Origin: Bacteroides sp. | GTDB lineage: Bacteria > Bacteroidota > Bacteroidia > Bacteroidales > Bacteroidaceae | Direction: 5' to 3' | DNA: 32,334 nt | Assembly (NCBI GenBank): GCA_020861095.1 | Contig: JAJBTC010000173.1 | Span: 1-32,334, forward strand | Part shown: piece after piece, positions 1-7,312 of the stretch | Layout: every line of letters starts with the position of its first letter | How positions within the stretch are numbered: the stretch's first letter is position 1 | The notes under the pieces: model-generated | What the model was told of the DNA's origin: nothing | The model's input: the letters and a program-made list of their open reading frames with translations, nothing else | Database searches by the model: none | Made by a program: the position numbers and the translations under genes

Positions 1-24
1 GACGTGCCCCTGCAGGGGCACGTC
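1..24. repeat. Perfect 24-bp palindrome at window edge
   Basis: The first 24 bases are a perfect inverted repeat: GACGTGCCCCTG followed at once by its reverse complement. It lies about 100 bases downstream of the end of the minus-strand fimbrial operon and is followed on the plus strand by a T-rich run. It could be a terminator stem for that operon or for a gene left of the window. The window edge hides what flanks it. Confidence 0.6.
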
Positions 25-125
25 TGTTCTTTATTTATAGAATATAGGATTGCACCTTAGCAGAGCTGAAGTAAATTTCGTTCTGCATGCGGCTTTCAAT
101 CTATTTATAAAACATCTGGTACGGT

Positions 126-2393
126 TTACTCTTTACCTACGACCACACGATCTATGATCCACGCCCAGATATTGGCCATCAATCTATCAAAAGGTGAGTC
201 TACGGTTCCATTGGCGGCCGCAGATGAACTCATTGCCTGGCCGCGGGCCGAAGTGATCTCACTTTCTCCACAATAGAATACACCCATCTCCTGATTGATA
301 CCGTGGGTCATTTTTCCTGAGTTGTCAAGTCCTGAGCTGACCACCAGAAGGGGAATCGTAGTATCCCAATTGTAACCGTCGTTATACCCGACATCCGTAC
401 TTACATAACCCATGACTACTTCTACGTTGCTGACATCGGAGATCGGACCAAACGGTCCGTTGAAATAAGGCTCGTGCCGGTCTTCCCAGAATGGAGTGGT
501 ACTCAGGCTGGTTACCGCTTTTTCGCTGTATTGCCAGTTACCATCCAGTGCATTGAAATATTGGCGCATATTGGCATTGGTAGAAGGATCATCCAGCCCC
601 AGGATCAATACCCGGTAGTATTTGGCTTCCAACCAGTCGTAGATCAGTTGGCTGGCCTGTACAGATGGAGTGCAATCCGCAGGCAGATGCACGACCTCTA
701 CGTGTTCCAGCATTTTACTCAGGATATCCAGGTAAGCCTGATTGGATGTGCTGAGCATATCATTGGTAAAGCTGTGAACAATGATCTCTTTGATCGGTAC
801 GGTACCTGACGGCGAGAAGTTGGCTTTGTTTTCCAATACCCTTCGCATCGCATCACCGCTGACCCCGTCTGTGAATATTCCGTCCGAAGTCCCTAAGTCG
901 CCCGGCAGACTGGTAATCGTGAGTACATTCACTGCTCTGGTCCTGTATGTCTCCAGATAGGTGAGTTGTTCTACGGTCACTTCAAATTTCCAGAATCGGG
1001 TAGATACCAGATATCTGCCGGAGTAGGTATTGTCGGTCAGGTTGTCATCCGTGGCTGTCATCACCAGTCGGTAGACATCTGCTCCGTCTTCACTGCTTTT
1101 GACGATCTGCAGGTCATAAAATCCATTTTGCAGACTTTCTCCGTTGCTGCTGATCGCAGGTCCGGCAGGATTCCCGGTGTCATCCAGGGCCTGTATTGTA
1201 AAAGGTTGAGTGGTCTGCAGATACCCAATCTCTTCGGCACCCTTTTGGTAAGCCAGGGTGAACTTACGTGAAGAGATTCCCAGATAGTTATCCCCATCGC
1301 TGTAATACATTTCCGAAGTGGCCTCGTCCCATATCTGCACAGAAGCTGTGATGAGAGTGGCTTCGTTATTGGCCGCTTCTTCCGGCGTTTCCCATCCTCG
1401 TCCACTCACTTCCAGAATGTTGAAAATATATTTGTGGTTACGCAGGATCTGACCGAAAGGATGCCCTTCGATACCAGAATTAAAGTTGATACGGTAATAT
1501 GTAGCTTCCGTATCGTCTGCATATACTCCCCCTACTACCACACAGGTTGTTCCCAGCAACTGCTGGCTTGTATCTGTCACGGCTTTTGCCTCAGGTACAT
1601 AGAACTTGTTGATGTAGGTGGCATCTCCCTGTACGGTTTTCGTATAATAGGAAGAACGGAAAGCAGCACCCGACGGTACAGTAGGGGCTGTTACCCGGAG
1701 CGAGGAACCCGGATCCAATGTGGATGGGTCCGGAATAGAAGCGATCTGGTCGTTCGCTCTGAATATATGAAGACTTTTTATGGCAAATGGTCCGGAGACG
1801 TTATTATCGACTTCATTAAATACATCTACCCGCGCAATGCTCCGGAGCAAGGTTGCCGACAACACGTTGGTCTGATCGGTCTGTAAAGAACTGACACTTA
1901 CTTCACCCCACATCGGCAACTTGCCTGTGATGGTTTCCGGTGAGAAGGTATCGCTGAGCAAATTACGTACTTCTTCTTCACTGCTGAGTGCTATTAACTG
2001 ATTGGCTGTAAAAGCATCATTGGCATTGGCGATCAGGATCAGTTTCAAAGGTACATCCGAATTTTTCAGCCTGGCAGTGAAGGTGGTATATTGATTGTTA
2101 CTTGTATGCTGTGTGATCTGCTCTCCGTCTACCATATAGCGAAAGCGATAAGAGGTGCCATTCAACTCCATTACCAATACTTTGACAGCAGAGATCGCAC
2201 ACTCATCTTCTTCGCTGCTTCGGGTGGCTTTGGGCAGAGAGCCGGAAGGCGTATGGATACTCAGCGTAACCGTGGCTTCATCTCCGGTGATCACCGGTGA
2301 AGAATCGGGCTGATCGTCCGTACATGACCACAGACCGACCCATATACATATGGCAAGCAATACTGATTTTAGTATTTTTTCTGGTACATACAT
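126..2393 (-). CDS. Large fimbrial tip-like lipoprotein (fimbrillin family, possibly DUF4906)
   Basis: This 755-residue protein starts with a lipoprotein signal ending in the lipobox GLWSC (cysteine at residue 24). Residues ~40-360 look like a fimbrillin (Mfa/FimA type) domain: a beta-rich region with the segment TVTLSIHTPSG, then VKVLVMELNG and a VQIWDEA segment resembling the VTDWD ends of its two neighbours. Residues ~490-755 form an extra C-terminal region with alternating hydrophobic strands and helices (IKEIIVHSFTND, YYRVLILGLDD, IPLLVVSSGLD) that I cannot assign. It is last in the minus-strand fimbrial operon, 28 bases after the anchor-like gene. Its size and position suggest a minor tip or adhesin subunit exported to the cell surface; that role is inference. 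The DUF4906 assignment comes from memory of similar proteins and was not tested. Confidence 0.75.
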   Translation of the reverse strand: MYVPEKILKSVLLAICIWVGLWSCTDDQPDSSPVITGDEATVTLSIHTPSGSLPKATRSSEEDECAISAVKVLVMELNGTSYRFRYMVDGEQITQHTSNNQYTTFTARLKNSDVPLKLILIANANDAFTANQLIALSSEEEVRNLLSDTFSPETITGKLPMWGEVSVSSLQTDQTNVLSATLLRSIARVDVFNEVDNNVSGPFAIKSLHIFRANDQIASIPDPSTLDPGSSLRVTAPTVPSGAAFRSSYYTKTVQGDATYINKFYVPEAKAVTDTSQQLLGTTCVVVGGVYADDTEATYYRINFNSGIEGHPFGQILRNHKYIFNILEVSGRGWETPEEAANNEATLITASVQIWDEATSEMYYSDGDNYLGISSRKFTLAYQKGAEEIGYLQTTQPFTIQALDDTGNPAGPAISSNGESLQNGFYDLQIVKSSEDGADVYRLVMTATDDNLTDNTYSGRYLVSTRFWKFEVTVEQLTYLETYRTRAVNVLTITSLPGDLGTSDGIFTDGVSGDAMRRVLENKANFSPSGTVPIKEIIVHSFTNDMLSTSNQAYLDILSKMLEHVEVVHLPADCTPSVQASQLIYDWLEAKYYRVLILGLDDPSTNANMRQYFNALDGNWQYSEKAVTSLSTTPFWEDRHEPYFNGPFGPISDVSNVEVVMGYVSTDVGYNDGYNWDTTIPLLVVSSGLDNSGKMTHGINQEMGVFYCGESEITSARGQAMSSSAAANGTVDSPFDRLMANIWAWIIDRVVVGKE

Positions 2394-2421
2394 AACCCTT
2401 TGTTTTTTCTTTTATATATTG

Positions 2422-3390
2422 TTACCAAATTGTCCATTGGTATATCTCGTCCCAGTCTGTCACTTCGGTCCTTACTTCGAGCGCTCCGTTCTCACCCAGC
2501 ACGATCAGCACATTGGTGGTCTTACCCGATTCGAAATGCAGGTAGTTCCCCTCTGTATCTTTGATGGCTACTGCCATTTCCTGATCGTCTGCCGTATGCA
2601 TCAGGTGGATATGTACACAGGCATCGTCTGTATAGGTCCGGCCCTTTTCCGCATGGATCATCAGGTAAGGTTCGGGAGAAACAAAATCATAGTCTGTATT
2701 GAATATTCCCATTTCACGTGTATTAAATTCTTTTCCAAGCGGAAGGCCAGTGAAGTCGTATCCATCATACAGAGGAGATATTTTGAAATAATATTCCTCC
2801 GGGTCTTCCCGGTACTCCAATCCTTTGACTGTGATATGAAGCCTGGCATTTTTACGTGCTACATCTATGTATCGGGTTTGCACTTCAGCTCTGGTATCTG
2901 CGTCGAAGTTGAACGCGGTATAACCGAAAAACAGATCACCCGGGCACATGAGGAAACCACGTGTGTTCGGATTTTCACTCAAGTGCAGCGTCAGGTGGCT
3001 GATATGGCTTCTTGTCTGGCTTTCGGCAATCGTCACCAGGTCGCTCAGATTGCTCCAGACAGTGACATACCCTTCTGTCAGACCTGTATCTGTAATGTCC
3101 AGTGCCACACTGTTCCTGACATCGTCAACCGGGCGCTGGTATGTCTGATACAGCTCTCCATGGCTGTTGAACAGGTAGAGATATACATTGTCAAGCTGCT
3201 GTACGGATGTGATGTCTTCACTGGTCAGTACATCTCTTACGGTGATCATCAGCATCCGTTGCGGATCTTCCGTAGGAGGGACGGGTGGTGCAGGGTCCGG
3301 ACAATCGTCATCGGAACCCTTGATACATCCTGTGAGTAGCAGCCCTGAAAGCAGGAATAGGTATGTAATGGGTTTTAGATAAAATTTCAT
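2422..3390 (-). CDS. FimB/Mfa2-family fimbrial anchor lipoprotein
   Basis: The protein has 322 residues. It begins with a signal peptide and lipobox LLLTGC (Cys22), as expected of the fimbrial anchor lipoproteins of Bacteroidales (Mfa2/FimB family, usually 300-330 residues). Visible family features are an early strand region with LDNVYLYLFNSHGELY, a central beta-rich part, and a C-terminus with TEVTDWDEIYQW close to that of the preceding fimbrillin. It is the second gene of the operon, separated from the shaft-like gene by 94 bases that contain a GC-rich hairpin, and followed 28 bases later by the tip-like gene. In Porphyromonas the Mfa2 homologue anchors the fimbria to the outer membrane and limits its length; the same role is inferred here. 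Confidence 0.82.
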   Translation of the reverse strand: MKFYLKPITYLFLLSGLLLTGCIKGSDDDCPDPAPPVPPTEDPQRMLMITVRDVLTSEDITSVQQLDNVYLYLFNSHGELYQTYQRPVDDVRNSVALDITDTGLTEGYVTVWSNLSDLVTIAESQTRSHISHLTLHLSENPNTRGFLMCPGDLFFGYTAFNFDADTRAEVQTRYIDVARKNARLHITVKGLEYREDPEEYYFKISPLYDGYDFTGLPLGKEFNTREMGIFNTDYDFVSPEPYLMIHAEKGRTYTDDACVHIHLMHTADDQEMAVAIKDTEGNYLHFESGKTTNVLIVLGENGALEVRTEVTDWDEIYQWTIW

Positions 3391-3433
3391 GATCCGTTAT
3401 GGATTTAAATGTTTAAATACCATCCTGTCTGAA

Positions 3434-3462
3434 ACAGCCGGCCGGGTCTGCCAACCGGCTGT
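3434..3462 (-). terminator. Intra-operon hairpin between shaft and anchor genes
   Basis: ACAGCCGG (3434-3441) and CCGGCTGT (3455-3462) form a perfect 8-bp stem with a 13-base loop. It sits 23 bases after the stop of the shaft-like fimbrillin gene and 43 bases before the anchor gene. On the minus strand it is followed by TTTCAG, so the U-tract is weak. A partial terminator or mRNA-stabilising stem would give more shaft subunit than anchor; that is inference. Confidence 0.5.
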
Positions 3463-3484
3463 GAAGTAGGAGAGAAGTGCTTGA

Positions 3485-4489
3485 TTACCAAGTCTCGTTT
3501 TGTACGATCTCCAGATCCCAGTCTGTTACTTCGACATTTACTTTGAGATCGGCTTTCGTAGGAGGAAGGTCCGGATCGGTGGTACCTTCTGCCAGGTTGT
3601 TGAGCTCGAGGTTGATGCGGTAAGTTTTGTTGCTCAATACCAGCGTACCGTCTGTATTCACATTGGACGTTTGTTCGAAGTTGATACGGATCGGATAGTA
3701 TTGAACCACTCCATCGTATGTACCTTCCAGAGTGAGCAATGTACAATGTTCGCTGGACTGGTTGGGAAGTACATAGAAGAAATTGCCCATGGTCATGGTT
3801 GTTCCTGATTCAATAATCGGATTCAGCGCGTCGAGAAGGTAATTTTTGAGTGTAGAGTTGTAGCTACCCAACACACCACCATAGGTCTGAGTTTCATCTG
3901 TCAGCGGACTTCCCAGGATATCGGTTTTGGCTACTGCCCTCTGGATAGATACTCCGGTGATCTCAAATTCATTGATGTCGTAAGAATCGGCAGGTTTTAC
4001 TGTCACATTGCCCAAAGTCACTTTAGCCACCAGACGTTTCAGCGGTATAGTAATGCTTACCATACTACTTGCGGAAAGTGCTACATCAGACTCGGTTTCA
4101 CCAAACATGACCAGACCGTTGCTCTGTGCCAGTGCGGGTGATTGACTATCCAGGTCAATGGCACTGGCCGTTTCCAGGAATTTGGAATATTCTTCTCCTT
4201 CGTCAAATACCGGATAACCGACCGGGAGGTTGGCAGCCACTACTACTTTTTTCTTGAATCCGGTAGAAAGGCCGGTAATGACGGTACTGGATACGCCGCT
4301 ACTGGTTACAGTAGCCTCCAGGGTCTCTGTATCGGCGTTGAATACATATACAGTGAAATTATTCACCCGGTGTTCATAACTCAGATCGCTGATAGCGGCA
4401 GCTCTGCTTACCTGATCCGAGGTTTCTCCATCAGAGGTTTCTCCTGCCAGAACAATTCTCAAAGAACCAGCTTCACCGGTAGGTTCCAA
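3485..4489 (-). CDS. Mfa1/FimA-like fimbrillin (shaft subunit), start codon unresolved
   Basis: The 334 residues from the TTG at 4489 look like a FimA/Mfa1-type fimbrillin: a short acidic propeptide, an Arg-Ala-Ala site (residues 29-31) where such precursors are trimmed by an arginine-specific protease in Porphyromonas, the strand FTVYVFNADTETLE, and the C-terminal VEVTDWDLEIVQNETW typical of the family. Reading upstream in the same frame gives SFLFFLLSCYGS, a lipoprotein signal core and lipobox, so the real protein starts before 4489. However, that frame is open back to the nfo stop codon (4591) with no ATG, GTG or TTG. The only nearby ATG (4530) is in another frame. One missing base just after that ATG would restore a short signal peptide. 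The gene may be damaged, mis-sequenced, or use a rare start codon. Confidence 0.78.
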   Translation of the reverse strand: MEPTGEAGSLRIVLAGETSDGETSDQVSRAAAISDLSYEHRVNNFTVYVFNADTETLEATVTSSGVSSTVITGLSTGFKKKVVVAANLPVGYPVFDEGEEYSKFLETASAIDLDSQSPALAQSNGLVMFGETESDVALSASSMVSITIPLKRLVAKVTLGNVTVKPADSYDINEFEITGVSIQRAVAKTDILGSPLTDETQTYGGVLGSYNSTLKNYLLDALNPIIESGTTMTMGNFFYVLPNQSSEHCTLLTLEGTYDGVVQYYPIRINFEQTSNVNTDGTLVLSNKTYRINLELNNLAEGTTDPDLPPTKADLKVNVEVTDWDLEIVQNETW

Positions 4490-4527
4490 CGAACCGTAAC
4501 AAGATAACAGGAAGAAAAGGAAGCTAA

Positions 4528-4563
4528 CATGCCGGGTATACCATCCGAAGTATATCCGGCATG
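4528..4563 (-). terminator. Strong hairpin between nfo and the fimbrillin gene
   Basis: Positions 4528-4541 and 4550-4563 pair as a 14-bp stem with a single mismatch and an 8-base loop. It begins 26 bases after the nfo stop codon and is followed on the minus strand by a pyrimidine-rich run (TTAGCTTCCTTTTC), so it probably terminates nfo transcription. The ATG at 4530 lies inside the stem, and the signal-peptide codons of the fimbrillin start directly after it, which is an unusual overlap of a terminator with a gene's 5' end. Confidence 0.7.
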
Positions 4564-4588
4564 TGTATGGATATATATTGTATCTGTT

Positions 4589-5425
4589 TTATTTTTCCAG
4601 GCTGCGCAACCAGGTGATCTCTTCGCCCCATCTCTCTTCGTCCGGGGTCTCAAGGATGATGGGCATCTCATCAAATCGCGGATCATTCATAAAACGTTCG
4701 AAGAAACTTTCGCCGATAAAGCCTTTGCCCAATCCTTCGTGACGGTCTACACGGGTTCCTAATGCTTTTTTTGTGTCATTGAGGTGTATACCTTTCAGGT
4801 AGGAGAAGCCGATTTCCTTATCAAATTCATCGAATACCCTGTCATACTCACCTACAATATCGTATCCGGCTGTAAAGGTGTGGCAGGTATCCAGGCACAC
4901 CCCTACACGGCTCTTGTCTTCTATCCGGTCGATAATATACCGGAGGTGAGCAAATTCATTTCCGAGGTTGCTTCCCTGACCGGCTGTGTTCTCGATAACG
5001 GCTGTCACTCCTTTTGTTTTTGCCAGAGCCATATTGATGCTTTCCGCTATCCGGGCCAGGGATGCTTCGGGTGCGATCTTATTCAGGTGACTGCCGGGAT
5101 GGAAATTAAGCAGACGGAGTCCCAACTGTTCACAACGAAGCATTTCGTCGAAAAAAGCTTCCCGGCTTTTATTCAATCCCTCTTCCTCCGGATGGCCCAG
5201 GTTGATCAGGTATCCGTCGTGCGGCAAAATATATTCCGGCAGGAAACCATATTTCTGACAGTTTTCCCGGAACTGTTCTATATTTTTCTCTGTAAGTGGT
5301 TTGCTGTTCCACTGACGTTGGTTGCGCGTAAAAAGCGCGAACGCGTTTGCTCCTATTTTTTGTGCGTTCAGCGGTGCGTATTCTACTCCACCGGACGCGC
5401 TTACATGTGCTCCTATATATTTCAT
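4589..5425 (-). CDS. nfo: Deoxyribonuclease IV (endonuclease IV, AP endonuclease)
   Basis: The enzyme cleaves DNA 5' of abasic sites in base-excision repair. At 278 residues it is close to the E. coli enzyme (285). It opens with [13 protein letters not shown]. All nine trinuclear zinc ligands of the family can be placed: His69, His109, Glu145 ([13 protein letters not shown]), Asp179 and His182 ([13 protein letters not shown]), His214 (GIHLNDTK), Asp227 and His229 ([10 protein letters not shown]) and Glu259 (ILETPDEE). The start is the ATG at 5425. It appears to be transcribed alone, from a TACCTTTG box at 5548-5555, and ends at the hairpin at 4528-4563. The fimbrial locus follows on the same strand. 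Confidence 0.97.
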   Translation of the reverse strand: MKYIGAHVSASGGVEYAPLNAQKIGANAFALFTRNQRQWNSKPLTEKNIEQFRENCQKYGFLPEYILPHDGYLINLGHPEEEGLNKSREAFFDEMLRCEQLGLRLLNFHPGSHLNKIAPEASLARIAESINMALAKTKGVTAVIENTAGQGSNLGNEFAHLRYIIDRIEDKSRVGVCLDTCHTFTAGYDIVGEYDRVFDEFDKEIGFSYLKGIHLNDTKKALGTRVDRHEGLGKGFIGESFFERFMNDPRFDEMPIILETPDEERWGEEITWLRSLEK

Positions 5426-5547
5426 AACGTAGGGTTTTGTCGTTGAACATCAATGATCGTTCCTGCTCACGGGTACCGGAGATCTCTGCCGGGAAAATGG
5501 TTTTTCCTGCAAAAGAAATGTTCCGTCCGGCAACCGGAGTTGTGTTA

Positions 5548-5555
5548 CAAAGGTA
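5548..5555 (-). promoter_or_regulatory. Bacteroidetes -7 box upstream of nfo
   Basis: The minus strand reads TACCTTTG, matching the Bacteroidetes -7 consensus TAnnTTTG. It would place the nfo start of transcription roughly 115 bases before the ATG. I see no convincing -33 TTTG at the usual distance. The rest of the gap between nfo and the symporter gene (5426-5746) shows no gene or strong structure. Confidence 0.5.
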
Positions 5556-5708
5556 AACGTTTTATTTGAAAAGCAGGCTTCCGACCGGGAATTTCCGGGA
5601 AGACACCATACATACAGAAAGCCGGGTTTTTGCCTGAAAAGCTATGATTCTGATACTAAATACTGAATAAATGAATGCAACCTGTAATGGATATATGGCT
5701 TAGATGAT

Positions 5709-5716
5709 TATCTTTG
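5709..5716 (+). promoter_or_regulatory. -7 box of the AGCS symporter gene
   Basis: TATCTTTG matches TAnnTTTG exactly and lies 30 bases before the ATG at 5747. The TTG at its end (5714) is an in-frame possible start, but it would put the start codon inside the promoter, so the ATG at 5747 is preferred. No good -33 element is visible. Confidence 0.6.
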
Positions 5717-5746
5717 CGATCAGATATAAAATACGGAACTGTATAT

Positions 5747-7123
5747 ATGGAATGGCTGGAGTATTTTTTTAGTGAGTTGAGTGATTATTTATGGGGATGG
5801 CCCATGATCCTGTTGTTATTGGGTACTCATGTCTATCTGACTATTCTTTTGCGTGTACCGCAGCGCAAGATCCTGACAGGGATACGTCTTTCCGTTGCCC
5901 GTGACGATGACGCGAAAGGGGATGTGAGCCAGTTTGGTGCCCTGGCTACGGCATTGGCCGGAACCATTGGTACAGGGAATATCGTAGGGGTAGCTACTGC
6001 CATTTCGTTGGGCGGACCGGGAGCTGTCTTCTGGTGCTGGCTTACGGGTGTGTTCGGGATCGCCACCAAATATTCCGAAGGATTGCTGGCTGTGAAATAT
6101 CGTGTGCAGACATCCAACGGTGAGATGTTGGGCGGACCCATGTATGCTCTCGAAAAAGGGTTGAAGATGAAATGGATGGCAGTCCTGTTTTGTATCTTTA
6201 CAGTGTTTGCCTCTCTGGGACTGGGCAACACGGTACAGGCCAACTCCATTACGTTGTTGCTGAATGAAAGCTGGGGCATCTCTCCTTATGTTTCAGGGAT
6301 CTTTGTTTCCGTATTCCTGGCTCTGGTGGTGGTGTTTGGTGTGAAGGGTATTGCCCGGGTATGCATCACGTTGGTGCCGATGATGGCTGTCTTTTATGTA
6401 ATAGGCTGTCTTATTATATTGTGGATCAACGCGGATTATATATGGGAGGCACTGGTACTTATTGTGAAATCTGCTTTCGGGGCCAGAGCCGCCGCAGGAG
6501 GATTTGTGGGAGGAAGTATCCTGATGGCTGCGCGGTATGGAATTGCGCGCGGACTTTTTTCCAATGAATCCGGACTGGGATCGGCACCGATTGTTGCTGC
6601 CGCGGCCAAAACAAAGAATCCGGTGCGGCAGGCTATTATCTCTTCCACAGGTACTTTCTGGGATACGGTCGTTATCTGTGCCCTGACAGGGATTGTGCTG
6701 GTGAGCAGTGTGTTGGCCTATCCCGATATCGATTATGTACAGGGAGGTGCTCTGACCAAAGCTGCTTTCGATAAGATCCCTGTGATAGGGCCCATTATTC
6801 TTTCGGTAGGTATCACCACATTCGCTTTCACTACCATTCTGGGATGGTCTTATTACGGAGAAAAAGCCATTGAGTATCTCGGCGGGAAACGCTGGATGGT
6901 AGTGTATCGGGTATTTTTTATCGCCATCTCTTATCTGGGTGCTATTGTGAACCTTACGCTGGTGTGGAATCTGGCCGATTGTATGAATGCCCTGATGGCC
7001 ATACCTAATCTCTTGTCCCTGCTGTTGCTTTCAAGAGTCCTGGTACAGGAAACCAATGCGTATTTATGGAGCGGAAAGCTGGATCAGGCGGCCGAAGAGG
7101 ATAGTCAGATAAACCACCTGTAA
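5747..7123 (+). CDS. AGCS-family sodium:alanine/glycine symporter
   Basis: This is a 458-residue polytopic inner-membrane protein with about ten hydrophobic segments, the usual size and layout of the alanine/glycine:cation symporter family. Recognisable family stretches are LATALAGTIGTGNIVGVATA, GGPGAVFWCWLTGVFGIATKY, GEMLGGPMYALEKGL and RGLFSNESGLGSAP. It should import a small neutral amino acid with Na+; the exact substrate cannot be told. The chosen start MEWLEYFF follows the TATCTTTG box by about 30 bases; a longer reading from a TTG at 5714 overlaps that box. It stands alone: nfo diverges upstream and rpsA has its own promoter downstream. Confidence 0.92.
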   Translation: MEWLEYFFSELSDYLWGWPMILLLLGTHVYLTILLRVPQRKILTGIRLSVARDDDAKGDVSQFGALATALAGTIGTGNIVGVATAISLGGPGAVFWCWLTGVFGIATKYSEGLLAVKYRVQTSNGEMLGGPMYALEKGLKMKWMAVLFCIFTVFASLGLGNTVQANSITLLLNESWGISPYVSGIFVSVFLALVVVFGVKGIARVCITLVPMMAVFYVIGCLIILWINADYIWEALVLIVKSAFGARAAAGGFVGGSILMAARYGIARGLFSNESGLGSAPIVAAAAKTKNPVRQAIISSTGTFWDTVVICALTGIVLVSSVLAYPDIDYVQGGALTKAAFDKIPVIGPIILSVGITTFAFTTILGWSYYGEKAIEYLGGKRWMVVYRVFFIAISYLGAIVNLTLVWNLADCMNALMAIPNLLSLLLLSRVLVQETNAYLWSGKLDQAAEEDSQINHL

Positions 7124-7215
7124 ATGTATACAAAAGAATAATTTTTCTGTATGCAAGCACATCACAATGAACCATTTATCTGTTGTAAAAAAAGACAAGG
7201 AAAATGGCGGGATCA

Positions 7216-7247
7216 TTTGTCGGAACGGAAAATAAATCTTATCTTTG
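7216..7247 (+). promoter_or_regulatory. rpsA promoter (TTTG-N20-TATCTTTG)
   Basis: TTTG at 7216-7219 and TATCTTTG at 7240-7247, separated by 20 bases, are an almost ideal Bacteroidetes -33/-7 promoter. Transcription should start near 7253, giving an AT-rich leader of about 60 bases before the rpsA ATG at 7313. The preceding part of this gap (7124-7215) shows no clear terminator for the symporter gene. Confidence 0.85.
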
Positions 7248-7312
7248 CGCCCGATTTATATCTCTATATAATGTCTTATTTAATTAAAGTCTTTTAAAAC
7301 AATTATTTATTA

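Noticed and set aside
2350..3339. 329-residue plus-strand open frame opposite the anchor lipoprotein gene
   Set aside because: It is the complement of a well-supported lipoprotein gene, rich in Cys, His and Ile with no signal or domain pattern.
4459..4686. 75-residue frame that contains the ATG at 4530
   Set aside because: It overlaps the end of nfo and the fimbrillin signal codons in a wrong frame and has no protein-like pattern.
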